Assembly: GCA_903813345.2 (NCBI GenBank)
Contig: CAIIXF020000006.1
Location: 26,421,936-26,481,935, forward strand
Reading direction: 5' to 3'
Length of the DNA: 60,000 nt
From: Owenia fusiformis
Lineage: Eukaryota; Annelida; Polychaeta; Sabellida; Oweniidae
Part shown: positions 11,175 to 23,300 of the stretch, in pieces
Layout: every line of letters begins with the position of its first letter
Position numbering within the stretch: position 1 is the first letter of the stretch
Translations under genes and position numbers: made by a program
Notes under the pieces: generated by a model
Told to the model about the DNA's origin: nothing
Database searches by the model: none
What the model saw: only the letters and a program-made list of their open reading frames with translations

Positions 11175-14100
11175 TTATAAAGCATTGTTAACATAACGGC
11201 ATAGAGATTCTAAAGAAACATTGTCGGTTATTGCGAATGCCTTATGGCCAAAATTCACTGCAACTGTAACATTGTCCATATCATCGTCCAATAGAAGGAT
11301 CTCGTTAGATTGTATGATGTTTGTGTGATCCTCGTTATAAAGGTCAGTAAGGACCGAAGCGATGTGTTGTTGTTTCCCGAGAGTTTCAGCGCAACTTTCT
11401 CCCTCCCAGTCTTTGCTGCTGGTCTTGATAACAATTCGATTTGTATCGCTGCAAATAAACATGATAGTTTAAAGTACATGCAAGCCCATGATGTAAATAA
11501 CATGTAAATTAAATAGTCATACGGCTTGTAAATTAATATAATTGTATTCTACTACAGTATTTGGCACATACATGAATCAAGCCTGTAGCAAAGTTTGAAC
11601 AAAACCCCTGGCCAAAAAGCATAGTTTTCACCATTTTGTGCACTTTTTGAGTGATTTTGGGCAAAAATTGTCAAAATTGACCCCTCTGGAATTTTTTAAA
11701 AGTGAACCACCCTTTGTAAAATCAGGCTATTAGGCCTGTATATGACACACAAAGTTTAATTTATAATATGAACAGATTGCAGAGGAAGCTCTCTTTTAAG
11801 AAGTGAAGTTGAATGAATGCAAACGGTAAACCTTGCATTAACTTCACACTGAAACTCTCATTTAAGGCCTTAAACTCTACTTTTGTTATTTGAATCAGCT
11901 CTTATCAGTGTCATAACTCTACTTATTTCTCCTATTCTAATGTACGAAGCTTAGCTTAGTCTAGCTACAAAACCAGCATACTGTGTGAGAAGGGGTTACC
12001 TTAAGTAAACTCTCATTAAGGCCTTAAAGGAATATTCCTTGCCAGACCCTTTCTCTCTTGATATGGTAACTATAATCATACATATAGTTTCCATATTTAG
12101 CAAAACATGGGAAAATGTTTTAATATGGTCAATATTGATCAATTAAAAATCTAGTGCTTATTTCCAGTGAGCTGCCATCTTTTAAGATTTCTTGCAGGAA
12201 GTGATGTCATCAACTCTCAACTTCTATAACCTTGCCCATAACAGTATAGGAAAGTAGCACAAAATCACTTCTAGACAAGTGATCATTACTTTCTGTGCAA
12301 AAATATTTTCAGGGCTTGTGAACTTAGAATAAAAGAAGAGATTTTCAGAAGGATTAAATAAGATACAAAATTGAAAAAGAATATTTAGCTGGTTTTGTAA
12401 TTCTTAATAGCTCCTCACCTAATGCTATATGCAAAGTTGAGAGTCGATGACATCACTTCCTGTGTGAAATTTTAAAAGATGGCAGCTTACTGGAATTGAG
12501 CATCACATTTCTAAGTGATCAAATTTGACCAGATCAAAACATTTTTGCGTGTTTTGCTAAACATGGCAAGCATATATATGGTTATAGCTACCATATGAGG
12601 AGAGAGATGGTTTGGCAAGGAATATTCCTTTAAACTCTACTTTTGTTATTTGAATCAGCTCTTACCAGTGTCATAACTCTACTTATTTCTCCTATTCTAA
12701 TGTACGAAGCTTAGCTTAGTCTAGCTACAAAACCAGCATACTGTGTGAGAAGGGGTTACCTCAAGTAGAGGAGGGTCAAAGAGAGGCTTGTAGCTAGACA
12801 TTTAGGGTACTAGCTTTGATTCAATGCAAATGAATGGTAATATCCATTAATTTGCATACTGTAGTTACGTACATACTTTAGGTTTTTAAACTTAGTTTGC
12901 ACTATTTATATACAAAACAAAATGAATCATATATCAGTCAACGACTGTTAAACACAGTTATTCAAATTATATGTTAGATAAAAAATAATGACAGGTATCT
13001 TATCCATTGAGGACTGTCACAACTTATAAGTGTAATATAAGATGTAATCAAACATAACCTCTGAAATAAAGTGTGCATTATATGAATCAAGTTGATTTAC
13101 AAGTTGTTTCAACTTCACTTTAATATCTCAATTATATTTGATTGGTAAATGGTATACCCCCAATCTGAACTCTGAAATAGTGAAATTATTTCAGAGTACA
13201 CGTCAGTATAATTCAAGTATGGTGCAGAATGGTGTTCATGGTACTGTACACTAAAGTGCTGTTTTAATCTACGGTACCGCACTGTACCATATTTTACAGT
13301 TCTGTACTGTTAGAGATTGACATGTATTTAGAGGTCCAAACAAAACAAAATGCTTTAATAATGACACTCTCAAAGCAAAAGATATAACAAACATCAAATC
13401 AATGGCTCCTTTCAACAGTAACCCCATTAAAATGACCTTTATCAAATGTAAATGCCAATAACACACATTTTCGAAACTTCTTCTGATTGGTTTCCAAACA
13501 ATCTTTCTACACAGCCAATATAATTCGTCGATTCGGCGCTGTTTCGACGCCGAATTATGTTGGTGTCGAATCGACTCTGAATTTCGATGTTGTTTCGACG
13601 TCGAATGTTTCTGCTCATTTATCGCTGAAACGACGTTGAAAATCGACGATTTTTCAACGTTGAATTGGTGCCGAAACGACGCCGAAATAGAGGTTGCAGA
13701 TTGCAGGTGTAAGAAAGACACCACACATTGAAAAGTGAGAAAAATAAAAATGTAATATCCAAATGTGGGAGTTTCACTAGAAAATAAATGAAAACAACAG
13801 GCAAAATTAATGGATATCATAAATTTAACATGGAAAAGTTGAAAAGTCCCTAAAAACAATGCGCGATTTTGTGAAAACAACTGGTGAAAATCGCCTGTTG
13901 CCTGCTGCTAATGAAACCCCTGCATATGGTATAGAACATTCAAAACCCAGGATGTATTAATTAGGAAATGGTCATCCAAGTTAACTGTGCCCTGGGATTG
14001 TGTCTATTACTCTGACAATAACAAGATGAATTCTCTGTTTGATTATCATACCAGAACAATGTATTGACAGTCAAAATAGTATCTTCAAAATCAGAGACAT

Positions 14101-15327
14101 ATACGTAGTCTTTGTCAAAATGTAACATATTCAACCAGATGAAATAAGATAAGAAAAACCATTGATTCAAAAGTCAGGGTGAATATTGATTACTGGTTAA
14201 AGATTTGGAGTAAATCATAATTTGATGAAGCATTAAGGAAGCACAATTCTGTCTGAATGTGAACCATAGATAGACATGACACATAATCGTAAAAGAAATT
14301 CGTATTAGGCCTAGACTTCCTTGTTCATAAGAATCTGAGCTAACACCATTTCCTATTCCTCAACTTTGTGGCATTATATTGCAGATTACAAGAGGTAACA
14401 CAGGGGTTAACATTAATAATTAATTTTTGGTAAAGGCCTTTCACAAGCCAATATTTTTATGCCAATCTGCCTTACACACATACGTCGAAATTTTAAGTAA
14501 TTTGGGATCGATTAGTTTATACTTTTTTTTTTTTTTTTTTTTAGGTTATTGTTATTTATTTCTATAATATTCAACATAATTATTTACATAGATTGTGAGG
14601 GGCCGAGGCTACATAGCATTATTGGCCCCCCTCTAGAAAGTTAAAAACATATAATAAATCACTGGAGTGTGTAGGATTGCAACGGACAGACGGTCGTCCA
14701 CCAGGTCTTGCCCATGATGATGTATATGAGTGTTAATGAGAGATGATGTGAAATGAGGAGGATGGTCATTCTAAGATGTTATCGATATAATTTGAAGATA
14801 GTTGAAGGCATTTTGTATTCAGTTCACTATTTAAATTTTCATAGTTTATACTGTAGCAATAAGTCAGGTGTATAGTAATACTATACACATTCTGCACATA
14901 CTGTAGTAGGGTACTTTAAGGTTGTGATTAAAAATTCTACGAGTGTGCATTTCTATAGCTTAGTTTGATGACACATGTGTAACTGTCTGCTATCACAAAA
15001 AACAGGAAGTCAAACTTACCAATCTTTCAGAGCAGAATTGAGCACATCACTTATAAGCCCGGACTGCATGGAATAAGTCACTACAGCCACTCGGAGTCCT
15101 GCCTCCATTAGCTTTGGGATAAGGTGTCTAAAGCAAGGCCTAACGTGTGAGGTTAATTTTACAGATCCTTGTTTCCAACAACCCGAGGTATGAACAGACA
15201 CGATGGTCTGGTCAAAATCCAAAGCAACAACTTTGATACCTTTTTTCACAAGTTTATTTGCGATGTCCAGTGCAATATCTGCATCTGATTTTGGTACAGA
15301 CCCCGACCCCGACATGTTATCCTCCAC
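11175..15327 (-). CDS. HAD-like hydrolase/phosphatase, two exons
   Basis: Exon 1 is 15327-15020 and exon 2 is 11448-11175, joined by a GT-AG intron of 3,571 bp (donor GTAAGT at 15019, acceptor GCAG before 11448). The frames join in phase and give 193 residues. Motif I of the haloacid-dehalogenase fold is seen as LDFDQT (Asp37 and Asp39, nucleophile and acid/base). Motif II is probably the VVTYS segment near residues 83-87. Motif IV is LLLDDD near residue 154. There is no room for a cap domain, so it would be a small C0-type enzyme. The start ATG at 15327 is the first in frame; a second Met follows at codon 5. A lysine of motif III is not certain. The substrate cannot be told. There is no signal peptide or membrane segment, so a cytosolic protein is likely. 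Confidence 0.82.
11580..11830 (-). repeat. Repeat fragments in the HAD intron
   Basis: 11580-11745 is a reverse-oriented relative of the CAGGCCCGTAGCCAGG family (CCCCTGGCCAAAAA, TGATTTTGGGCAAAAA, GTGAACCACCCTTTG). 11785-11830 is a reverse fragment of the Mutator-like MITE (AGCTCTCTTTTAAGAAGTG, then GAATGCAAACGGTA), without a detectable target duplication. Confidence 0.6.
11853..12770. repeat. Tandem duplication of about 150 bp, interrupted
   Basis: The segment beginning ACTCTCATTTAAGGCCTTAA and running through CTTTTGTTATTTGAATCAG to GAGAAGGGGTTACCT occurs at 11853-12005 and again, nearly identical, at about 12006-12023 plus 12634-12770. The second copy is split by the TTAA-flanked foldback at 12028-12629. 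The duplicated block ends inside an AGTCTAGCTACAAG MITE that is complete only in the second copy. Confidence 0.8.
12028..12629. mobile_element. TTAA-flanked foldback element, 602 bp
   Basis: The ends AGGAATATTCCTTGCCA and GGCAAGGAATATTCCT are inverted, and similarity continues inward for about 200 bp on each side (AAGTGATGTCATCAACTCTC against GAGAGTCGATGACATCACTT; AGATGGCAGCTTACTGGAA on the right). The element is bounded by TTAA at 12024-12027 and 12630-12633. TTAA duplication is known for the piggyBac and Kolobok superfamilies; ends starting AGG fit Kolobok better, which is an inference. There is no coding capacity. Confidence 0.85.
12718..12800. mobile_element. AGTCTAGCTACAAG MITE copy 3
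   Basis: The left AGTCTAGCTACAAAACC and the right GGCTTGTAGCTAGAC are inverted, 83 bp in all, with the shared CTGTGTGAGAAGG core. The first copy of the duplicated segment retains only its left half (from 11958). Confidence 0.65.
12801..13525. other. Intron sequence without visible features
   Basis: Part of the HAD-gene intron. It is AT-rich with no exon or recognised repeat, apart from a short palindromic TCAGAGT/GAAATA(G)TGAAATTATTTCAGAG stretch near 13170-13197. Confidence 0.4.
13526..13692. repeat. CpG-rich TTTCGACGTCGAA degenerate array
   Basis: In an otherwise AT-rich intron, about 165 bp carry repeated TTCGACG/CGTCGAA modules: GTTTCGACGCCGAAT, GTTTCGACGTCGAAT, GAAACGACGTTGAA and CCGAAACGACGCCGAAA. 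Several are self-complementary. A long minus-strand open frame (13880-13269) runs across it, but it has no recognised domain and its arginine/serine-rich part simply translates the repeat. Confidence 0.7.
14521..14630 (-). mobile_element. Retroposon 3' tail with poly(A)
   Basis: On the plus strand a T20 run (14523-14542) is followed by AGGTTATTGTTATTTATTT and then by GAGGGGCCGAGGCTA and AGCATTATTGGCC. The same block occurs in the opposite direction at 32955-33045. A shared 3' end with an A-tail indicates a non-LTR retroposon tail. No protein-coding remnant is attached. Confidence 0.65.
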
Positions 15328-15330
15328 TAG

Positions 15331-15710
15331 GCCTCAGTAATAAGCCACTTACTCCGAATCTTTGTGCGAATATTTAGTATTTATCATAAATTATAACATT
15401 TGCGAAACACTTGTTTTTTCAGCCTCGTTTTAGTTCGGCCAATCAAATTGTAGCTTCGAACGTAGCGAGCAGCAGTTTATGAAATTGGGAGAACAAAAAT
15501 TGTGCAATAAATCTCTTATATAACAGTAAGTAGATGTTTTTATTCATTTTTGACATTCATATATCATAGACCACTAATTGGTACATCATTATAACAGAAA
15601 AATGTAAACATAGCACATTGATTTGAATTAAAATGTTGCATTTCTATCCAGCACGTTTCATAAAATTCGATCCAATTTTCCATTCTTCACTCACTTTTTC
15701 GAACTCCTAT
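15331..15710. promoter_or_regulatory. Candidate promoter region of the HAD gene
   Basis: The stretch lies immediately upstream of the HAD start codon. It contains GGCCAATCAA (a CCAAT box on the plus strand, near 15437) and a locally higher GC content (TTCGAACGTAGCGAGCAG). It could also serve a plus-strand transcript toward the hnRNP U-like gene, but no plus-strand first exon was identified. No TATA box is convincing. Confidence 0.3.
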
Positions 15711-16114
15711 GCAGTGTCTCGGTATAGACACTGCGGCGGGCAGATGAAGCAAATCCCCAAAAATTGGGGAAAATAGTTCCCCTTTTCATCACATATGTGG
15801 TCAATTTTCACACAACTTATAAAATATGTATTGATGAATGTTCCCCAAACATTATTTTGTCAAAATATTCCAAAATTATTGAAATATGAGAAGAAATCAC
15901 CGCGGAAGGAATTCTGAGTAAAAGTTGTGTTGATAATAGTTTACCGCACGTGTTGTTTATTAGTTAATACGCGCAATTCAACCAATGAAATTGTCTAAAT
16001 TTTACAATCACGCGACCTGAGCATGGGACTAGAACCAATCATGTCAGTTGTTTATTACAATGTTACCATGCTTACGGGGAGATACCTGCCCGCCGCAGTG
16101 ATATTATCACTGCA
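15711..16114. mobile_element. GC-ended inverted-repeat element, about 400 bp
   Basis: ACTGCGGCGGGCAG (15729-15742) and CTGCCCGCCGCAGT (16087-16100) are a perfect inverted pair. Just outside each is another GCAGTG/CACTGC pair that can form a subterminal hairpin (15711-15733 and 16096-16113). The interior is AT-rich and non-coding. The structure suggests a non-autonomous DNA transposon with complex ends; the superfamily is unknown. Confidence 0.7.
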
Positions 16115-16925
16115 CGGGAGTTCGTCACTTTTTATTTGACTCAAACTTGATTATCAGATCTGAAGACAAACATTTAAACTAGGCATTTAGATATGGACTT
16201 ATTCAATATTATTAGATAGAAACTTTGTTTAGACTTTTAGAGCTACATACTATTCCCTGGGAATTTAGTATAGATCTACTGAGAGACTGGTTTCATTCTG
16301 CAAATCGTCATCATTATGCAGCACCATGGCACAATATTATGTGGAGAAATACATACAGAATTCAGAATGGCTGTATATGTTGGATTGTTTGTGGCTTGGA
16401 TAATTAATGTGTGGACTATGTGTTTTTATACCAGCAATAGTTTGTGATCAATCTGTGATTTATAAATATTGTGCAGTGCAGAAAGCTTACAGGTTTATTT
16501 AGATTCATTTGTTTATATTCTTCTGAGGTATTCTACACTTTTCGTCATTCCCATTCAGTACTGCAGTAACATACATGAAAAATATCCTAGGCTTCACCTG
16601 GAATCCATGGAGATCAAGTGGTCTAGTACATCAACTAAATATTGAAGACATCCTTGCTAAATCTAGTCTTGATAATAATTGGATAAACTTCAATAGATCA
16701 ATGCATGTATCCGTGAACTTGAAGTGAAAGACTGTCCCTGGATGAAAAGAAGAAAGGCTATATTGCAAGTTTATCTCAGAAAATGTGAATAAAAAAAATT
16801 GTTGTATTGACTCTTTGGAAGCTCCATCATGCATTTAATTTTGTCTGGCATTCTCTAAACTGCTATAAGTATGCTTATTGACTCATGGCATGTATATAGT
16901 ACTGTATCTGAATTTCTCATTTTAG
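16115..16925. other. Upstream region without a supported exon
   Basis: The region before the first supported exon of the hnRNP U-like gene. I looked for a SAP-domain exon here and found none. A 60-codon open frame (16225-16407, plus) includes LLRDWFHSANRHHYAAPW but has no domain I recognise and no matching donor. The acceptor TTTCTCATTTTAG ends at 16925. Confidence 0.4.
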
Positions 16926-17336
16926 GTGTATATAGATGAGAAGTCAAAAGCGCTTGTAAGCACAATGCACCCTCAGGGTTTCCAAGGTCGGGGCATCCCT
17001 ATGACCCGCCCAATGGTCCAGGGTATGGCTACACAAGGAGGAGGTGTGATGCCTAGCTTGTTGGGTCCAATACCTGCTGGGATGGGAGGGGTTCAGGGAG
17101 TGCAGCCGATGATGCCTGGGATGCCCATGAGTATGCCAGGTGGAATGCCAGGTGCTATGCCTGGAGGTATGCCAAGTAGTATGATGGGAGGAATGCGACC
17201 CATGCCATTGATGATGATGGGACAACCCCAACTGATGCCTTTACGCCCTGGTATGCCTGGGATGGCTGGAGGACTCATGCCTGGACAGATGCAACAATTT
17301 GAAGGTCTAGAGCAACAGGATGAAGATAAAGAAAAG
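16926..17336 (+). CDS. HNRNPUL1: hnRNP U-like exon: Met/Gly/Pro-rich segment
   Basis: A 137-codon exon in phase 0. After a short charged start ([10 protein letters not shown]) it becomes Met-Pro-Gly repeats ([19 protein letters not shown] and similar) and ends with an acidic, charged DEDKEK. No stop-free upstream extension exists: TAG precedes it in frame and coincides with the splice acceptor. It is expected to be disordered. Confidence 0.75.
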
Positions 17337-20300
17337 GTTAGAATGCAGATAATAGCAACTTGGAAATTCATATATATAATCTTTTTCAAGTAAAAACAGA
17401 AGTGTGTTCCTAAAGTCAGCTATAAAATATTATGGGGCACAAAATTAGTTTCAATTTTATAGAAAATGTGTTAACTCTACTGTTGACTTTTCTTCACAGG
17501 TCATGGTGTCCTAGATGCATTTGCCTTCATTTTCCAGTGAATCTTTGGCAATTTCTCAATGCTCTTGTTATTATCCAACAGAAATTTGTTCAGAAGGGAT
17601 ATAGCAAAGCCACCGCTCCTTCAATTCATTCATCTTTCCAAGCAATAACTCAAATACCAGTTGACAGATTTGATTCACATTTCATATGGCATATCATATA
17701 CACCCAATAGGTAGATTTGTTTAATATAACCTGTATCTGCTTTTCAGGATGATACAAAACAAAATGAAGACCAGGAACAATCTGAGCAAGATCTAGATGG
17801 ATCATCATCCAGTCAACAGCTACAGAAGATGCATACTCCATCTACTCAGTTACCAGGAATGCCAACTCCTCAATTAGGCTTGACCAGTCAGCCTTCTCCA
17901 ATGCCAGGACAACAATCTGGTTTAATAAGTCCCCATCTCGGCTTAGCTGGCCAGTCATTGGGCCTACCCAGCCAGCAGCTAGGTCTCCCTGGTCAACTAG
18001 GTTTACCTGGCCAACAACTAGGCCTTCCTGGTCAGCAACTAGGCCTTCCTGGTCAACAACTAGGCCTTCCTGGTCAACAACTAGGCCTTCCTGGCCAACA
18101 ACTAGGCCTTCCTGGTCAACCTTTAGGGCTACCTGGTCAGCAGCTGGGATTACCAGGGCTAGCAGGCCAGCAGCTTGGCTTACAAGGGCCTTTAGGTTTA
18201 CAAAGCCAGCTAGCCAATGCACAGTTAGGATTAGCTGGTCAGCAGTTAGGGCCAGGGGGACAACCAGTTGGTCTTTCAAGTCAAGGATTAGGATTCCCTG
18301 GAGCACAACAGTTGGGAATCACAAGTTCAGCAGGTCAGTCAGTCTCTAGTTCACAATTAGGAGCCTCAGGACTATCTACATCCATTAGCAGCCAGAGTTC
18401 TTTATCTCAGTCAATGGCAGGTGGAGCTCAACCTGGGGGGCTTACAAGTCAAGCTGGCCTCACAGCAGGTGGACAGTTTGGCCTCACAAGTCAACCACTA
18501 GGCCCTGGTGGACAACCTTTAAGTTTAACAAGTCAAGCTGCACTTATGGGAGGTTCACCTTATCCTATTGCCAGTCAGCAGTTAGCTGCCTTACAAGGCC
18601 AACCGTTTGGTCTCCCAGGTCAACAGCTGGGGCCAAGAATGCCTGGACAGCAACTAGGTCAGCTAGGTGGTGTACCAGGTCAACAATTCGGCCAAGGGGG
18701 GCAAGCATTAGGTCTTGGAGGTATGGGAGCTCAACAGTTATTAACAAGTGCTGGGCAGCAGGCATTTAGTGGTCTTGCTGGCCAGCAGTTATTTACTAGC
18801 GGGGGCCAGCCATTGGGTCTTGCGGGGGCTCAGCTTGGGCTTCAGCAGCAGCTTTTACAGCATCAGATGTTAACTGGGCAGAGGTTACAACAGCCACAGA
18901 TGCAGGCCTGGTTGGCAGCACAGGGCCAGGAGCTGGAGGGGATGGGGCTTGGACAGACTCAAGACCAGCAACAGGAAGACCTGAACCCAGAAGATTATGA
19001 CTATGGGTAAGAATATGTATAAAAAGCCATGCTGATTACAATAATGTGCTTTTGAGATTTAGTTTTAAACACTGAAATAATTCAATCTTAAACACAAGAA
19101 CATATTATTATTGAGAAATGATTTTATCGTTTCATGGAGTAAATTAGTTTTGCATAGTACAAAGCAGTTGGGACTGAAAGTAAAGGGGCCTAGGGGGGAG
19201 GTCTCGGTAGTGCTTTGTCCATCATTTACGTGATGCTATATTCACTATTAATTCATTTCTTTATCTAATATGACTTCTCGGTGTAAAGGGCCATGTCATA
19301 GAGAAAACTCACATGTTATTTTTGTGAAACTAATTATCCATGATAAAAATAATGATTATTGGTCAAGCAGACGTGAGATAGAGGGTCTGCCTGAGCCTTT
19401 GTTAAATTAGTTTAGCAACATTTTAACCTTGACTTATGAGAAATAATATTTATCAACTTGTACTTTGTACACTTCAGCCAAGGTAGCCAGGAAGAACCAG
19501 TCGACCCTGCCAAGTACAGATCCACTTTGGATGACTTCAACTCTGACCTTAATCTCCTTATAGATGATGATGGGTATGTGCTATCTATGCCTAGATATGT
19601 TGAGGGTATTTTTGGCAGGCAATTTTCTCCAGTTTTTTCAATTTCACTGAAGAACTCTCTAGAAAACATGAAAAAACTATTACTGTTTAGGTTTTTCTCC
19701 TATTATGGCTCTGATTAAGTTGAATAAGTAGAAGTGAAAACTGTGTTTTATAGTTTATTCAGATTTTCATTACTACAATAACATGTGCAATGGGACATAT
19801 TTTTTATTCAATTTCAGCTTAAGTGCTGAACCACTGACAAAGCCCGATGGATTCTGTTTCTGTTGGGCAGGGGCTCGTGGCACATTTGGGGTTACTCGAG
19901 GCAAGGTTTGCTTCGAAATGACAATTACGGAGCATTTGCCAACAGATTTTGGAGACGACCATAAAGAGACTGATCCTCATGTTGTCCGAGTTGGATGGTC
20001 CACAGATTCATCATCATTTCAACTAGGTTAGTTCACGTGTAAGCCAAGTGATCTCTCGAGCATTACGCCAAACTGTTGAAAATTGGTTTACACCATGCTT
20101 ATTAAGTGATGAAATATTGACATATTTTGACCAAAATTAGGATTTAACACCCAGGACTTAACAACCAGGGGAGATCATCATAGACTGTTCACATGTGTAT
20201 GAAGAAATCTAAGCTAAGATTTGTTTTTGATATTTCTCTGTTTTATCACCTCAGAATATGAATAAAAGTTTCAGTTGAGATATATGTCTTAGAACCCTAT

Positions 20301-23300
20301 GTTTAACCCTAGGTATCAAGTAAGGTAAAACTCTGTACCCATACAGATTGCATTGTGGTAATATACCCACCGAATTACATTGTGGGTAATATATTGAAGA
20401 GCTCTATTGTGGAAAGAAGAATCGAAAACAATTACATTTGATAATTTTTTACAATAGTTTATTACATGTACTTTATTTACATTTCCAAACAGGTGAGGAT
20501 CCAGAATCTTATGGCTACGGGGGCACTTCGAGATTCTCCGATAATAACAAGTTCAGACTTTATGGGCAGTCATTTAGTATTGGTGATACCATTACAGCCT
20601 GTGTGGACTTCATGGCGCGACCTCCCTGTATATTGTACTGTAAAAATGGCCGAAATCTTGGCAAGGCAACTACATTGTATACCTTCCCAGTAGGTGATAA
20701 AGAAAAGGCATTATTTCCACATGTGCTTAGTAAGAACTGCAGGTAAGTGTTCATTACTGATTTGTGTAAATATTTACTCATGGCAATATATGTATATGGA
20801 CAACTTCATTACTCTTATTACTGTATATAATTTGTTTTAAATATTTTGCAGATTTGAAGTCAACTTTGGACAACGAGCACCAAGGTATGCAGCGCCCCCT
20901 GGCTTCATGTTCATCGACCACATCCCCACAGTGGACAAAGTCCGAGGCATGGTTGCACCTGGGAAGAAATCAGACTGTGAAGTAAGAAATAACCTTTCTC
21001 ATTTTAACTAGAAATTTAACTTATGAGCTAGAAAGTTCCTAAATAAACTTCTGCTTATAAGTTAGTAGCTGGCAAATTCATTTCACATCAAAACTCTTTT
21101 AAGGGCCACAAAACCGACAATAGGTTTAGTCCATGAAAATGGTGACTATTTACAATTTTTCCTCCTCTAAAACTTACTACCTGTAATGACATTTTTATGT
21201 CACCACCACAACTATGATCCACCTTTTTTGTGACGGTGTCTGGCAGTCAGTTCAGCTTTTGGCATCTGTAACAAATGGTGGTGAAATTTTGCATGTTAAT
21301 ACATTGTTACATTTTGTGAATTGATTATTCAATTTAAATTGAATTAAAAAATTGCTAATTTTTTGTTTACAGATCATTATGATATGTGGCCTCCCAGGGG
21401 CAGGGAAGACAACTTGGGGGATGAAGATGCAGAAGGATCACCCTGAGAAACGTTACAACATAATCGGGACAGACACCCTCATTGATAAAATGAAAGTGAT
21501 GGGTCTCCCACGTAAGAACAATTACCATGGCCGTTGGGATAAACTGATTTCCAAGGCAACATACTGTCTCAATAAACTGTTTGAAATAGGTAAGGAAAAT
21601 GTATTAATAATAAACATGTTTTTTTTTTGTTTTTTTTTGATTAATTTATTAACATTGAAATATTTATACATTTATACAATTTTTACATAATATACAATGG
21701 TTACATTGGTACTAATACAGGTATACAGAACTTATTGGTTATAGATTTTACTATTTCTTATTTTCCAAATTTCAAACTTGTGTTTAAACACGAGCTGGTT
21801 TCTATGGCATTTGCTCTCAAAATCTCCTTCATTGTTATATCATATTCCAAAACAACAAGCAGAAAAAGAGTAATTCATAGTGAAAACATACTATTGCTGT
21901 GTTCTGATTGAAATAATAATGGGGATTTTTATAAAGATACTCTGTACTTAAGTATACATATATGCATGCATGCATTTGTTCCCCCTCCTCAAGACATTTT
22001 GTTTTCTATTTGGGTTGATCAAGAAAAATGTGAGGAGGATGTAAATACACTGAATTTATTACTGAGATATTACTATGGTATTTATTTCCATACTTTGAAA
22101 ATAAAATGTTCAGAGATTTTTAAGATTTTTATGTCACCACAAGTGGTGACATAATGTTATTGTCTCCCATTTTTATGGACGTTGTTCGGCATCTGTAGCA
22201 AATGGCAGGTAATGACATTTTACATGTTAATGCCTTGTTATTTCCTGTATAACCAAAGAGATTACTATTTGGTTGAGTGTTATGTTTTACATTAATATGC
22301 ATCTGTATTTCAACAGGGAGCAAAAGAAACAGGAACTATATTCTAGATCAGACGAATGTATATGCCTCTGCACGGCGACGCAAGATGCGTTATTTCCGTG
22401 GATTCAGGCGAAAGGTGGCGCTACTGGTCACAAGTGATGAGGAGTTAGAAAGACGATCATATAAACGCACACATGAAGATGGTATGTACAATTACAATTT
22501 ATATTCCCTCAAATGAGCTAAAAGAATGGTATATAAAATGTGCTGAGGGTGCATTCATGTTGGATAAGCATTGTAATATTTTCATTTCAAAAGACCTTTT
22601 GGACATCCTGTGGTAGATTGTGATATCATTGTTATCCAGTTGTATATATTACACCCTTGAATGGAACAATACCCTCAAAAATCATGCATAGGATATACTT
22701 TAAATCAATGTCTATAATTGTTATGTAAATAAACATTTGTAATAGTAATACTAAACTTAAATATGTTACTGTAATTTTAGGCAAGGTTGTTCCAGAAACC
22801 GCAGTGCTTGAAATGAAGGCCAACTTCTCACTTCCTGTAGTTGACGACAACTGTGATGAGATCATGTATATTGACTTCAAGCAAGACCAAGCTCAGAAAA
22901 TCATTAAATCGTGAGTTTTCTTAAGTTTCACTATACTAATATTTCAAATAGTCAAATTATAGCTAATTCAAACGCAGAAATGGTTGCCACAGTACCCTAC
23001 TTACCTTGTTGGTATGGTAACATAGAAAACAATGTATAAAATCCTGTACTTTATTTTATTTTTTTTTATTTTATTTATTTATTATCATATTCATTTAGTA
23101 TTACATAAACAGTGTTGGCACTTGATACCCATAAAAGGGCATATCAGTGCTAAAATCAAAAGTTGAACATTATAAAAATATATTACAAATTATATGAATT
23201 GAATGAAGCAAGAAATACAATTATAGATATCATGCCAGTTCATGTTATAAAATTCGACAATGTACAAAATACAAAAATGCCTGCACATAAACAATTCAAA

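Noticed and set aside
13269-13880. A 203-codon minus-strand open frame
   Set aside because: It has no recognisable domain, its Arg/Ser-rich part translates the TCGACG repeat, and no splice or promoter context supports it.
16225-16407. A 60-codon frame as the first exon of the hnRNP U-like gene
   Set aside because: There is no SAP similarity and no donor in the needed phase.
17842-18306. A 154-codon minus-strand open frame under the QLGLPGQ exon
   Set aside because: It is a shadow of the 21-bp repeat read in reverse; the plus-strand frame joins SPRY exons in phase.
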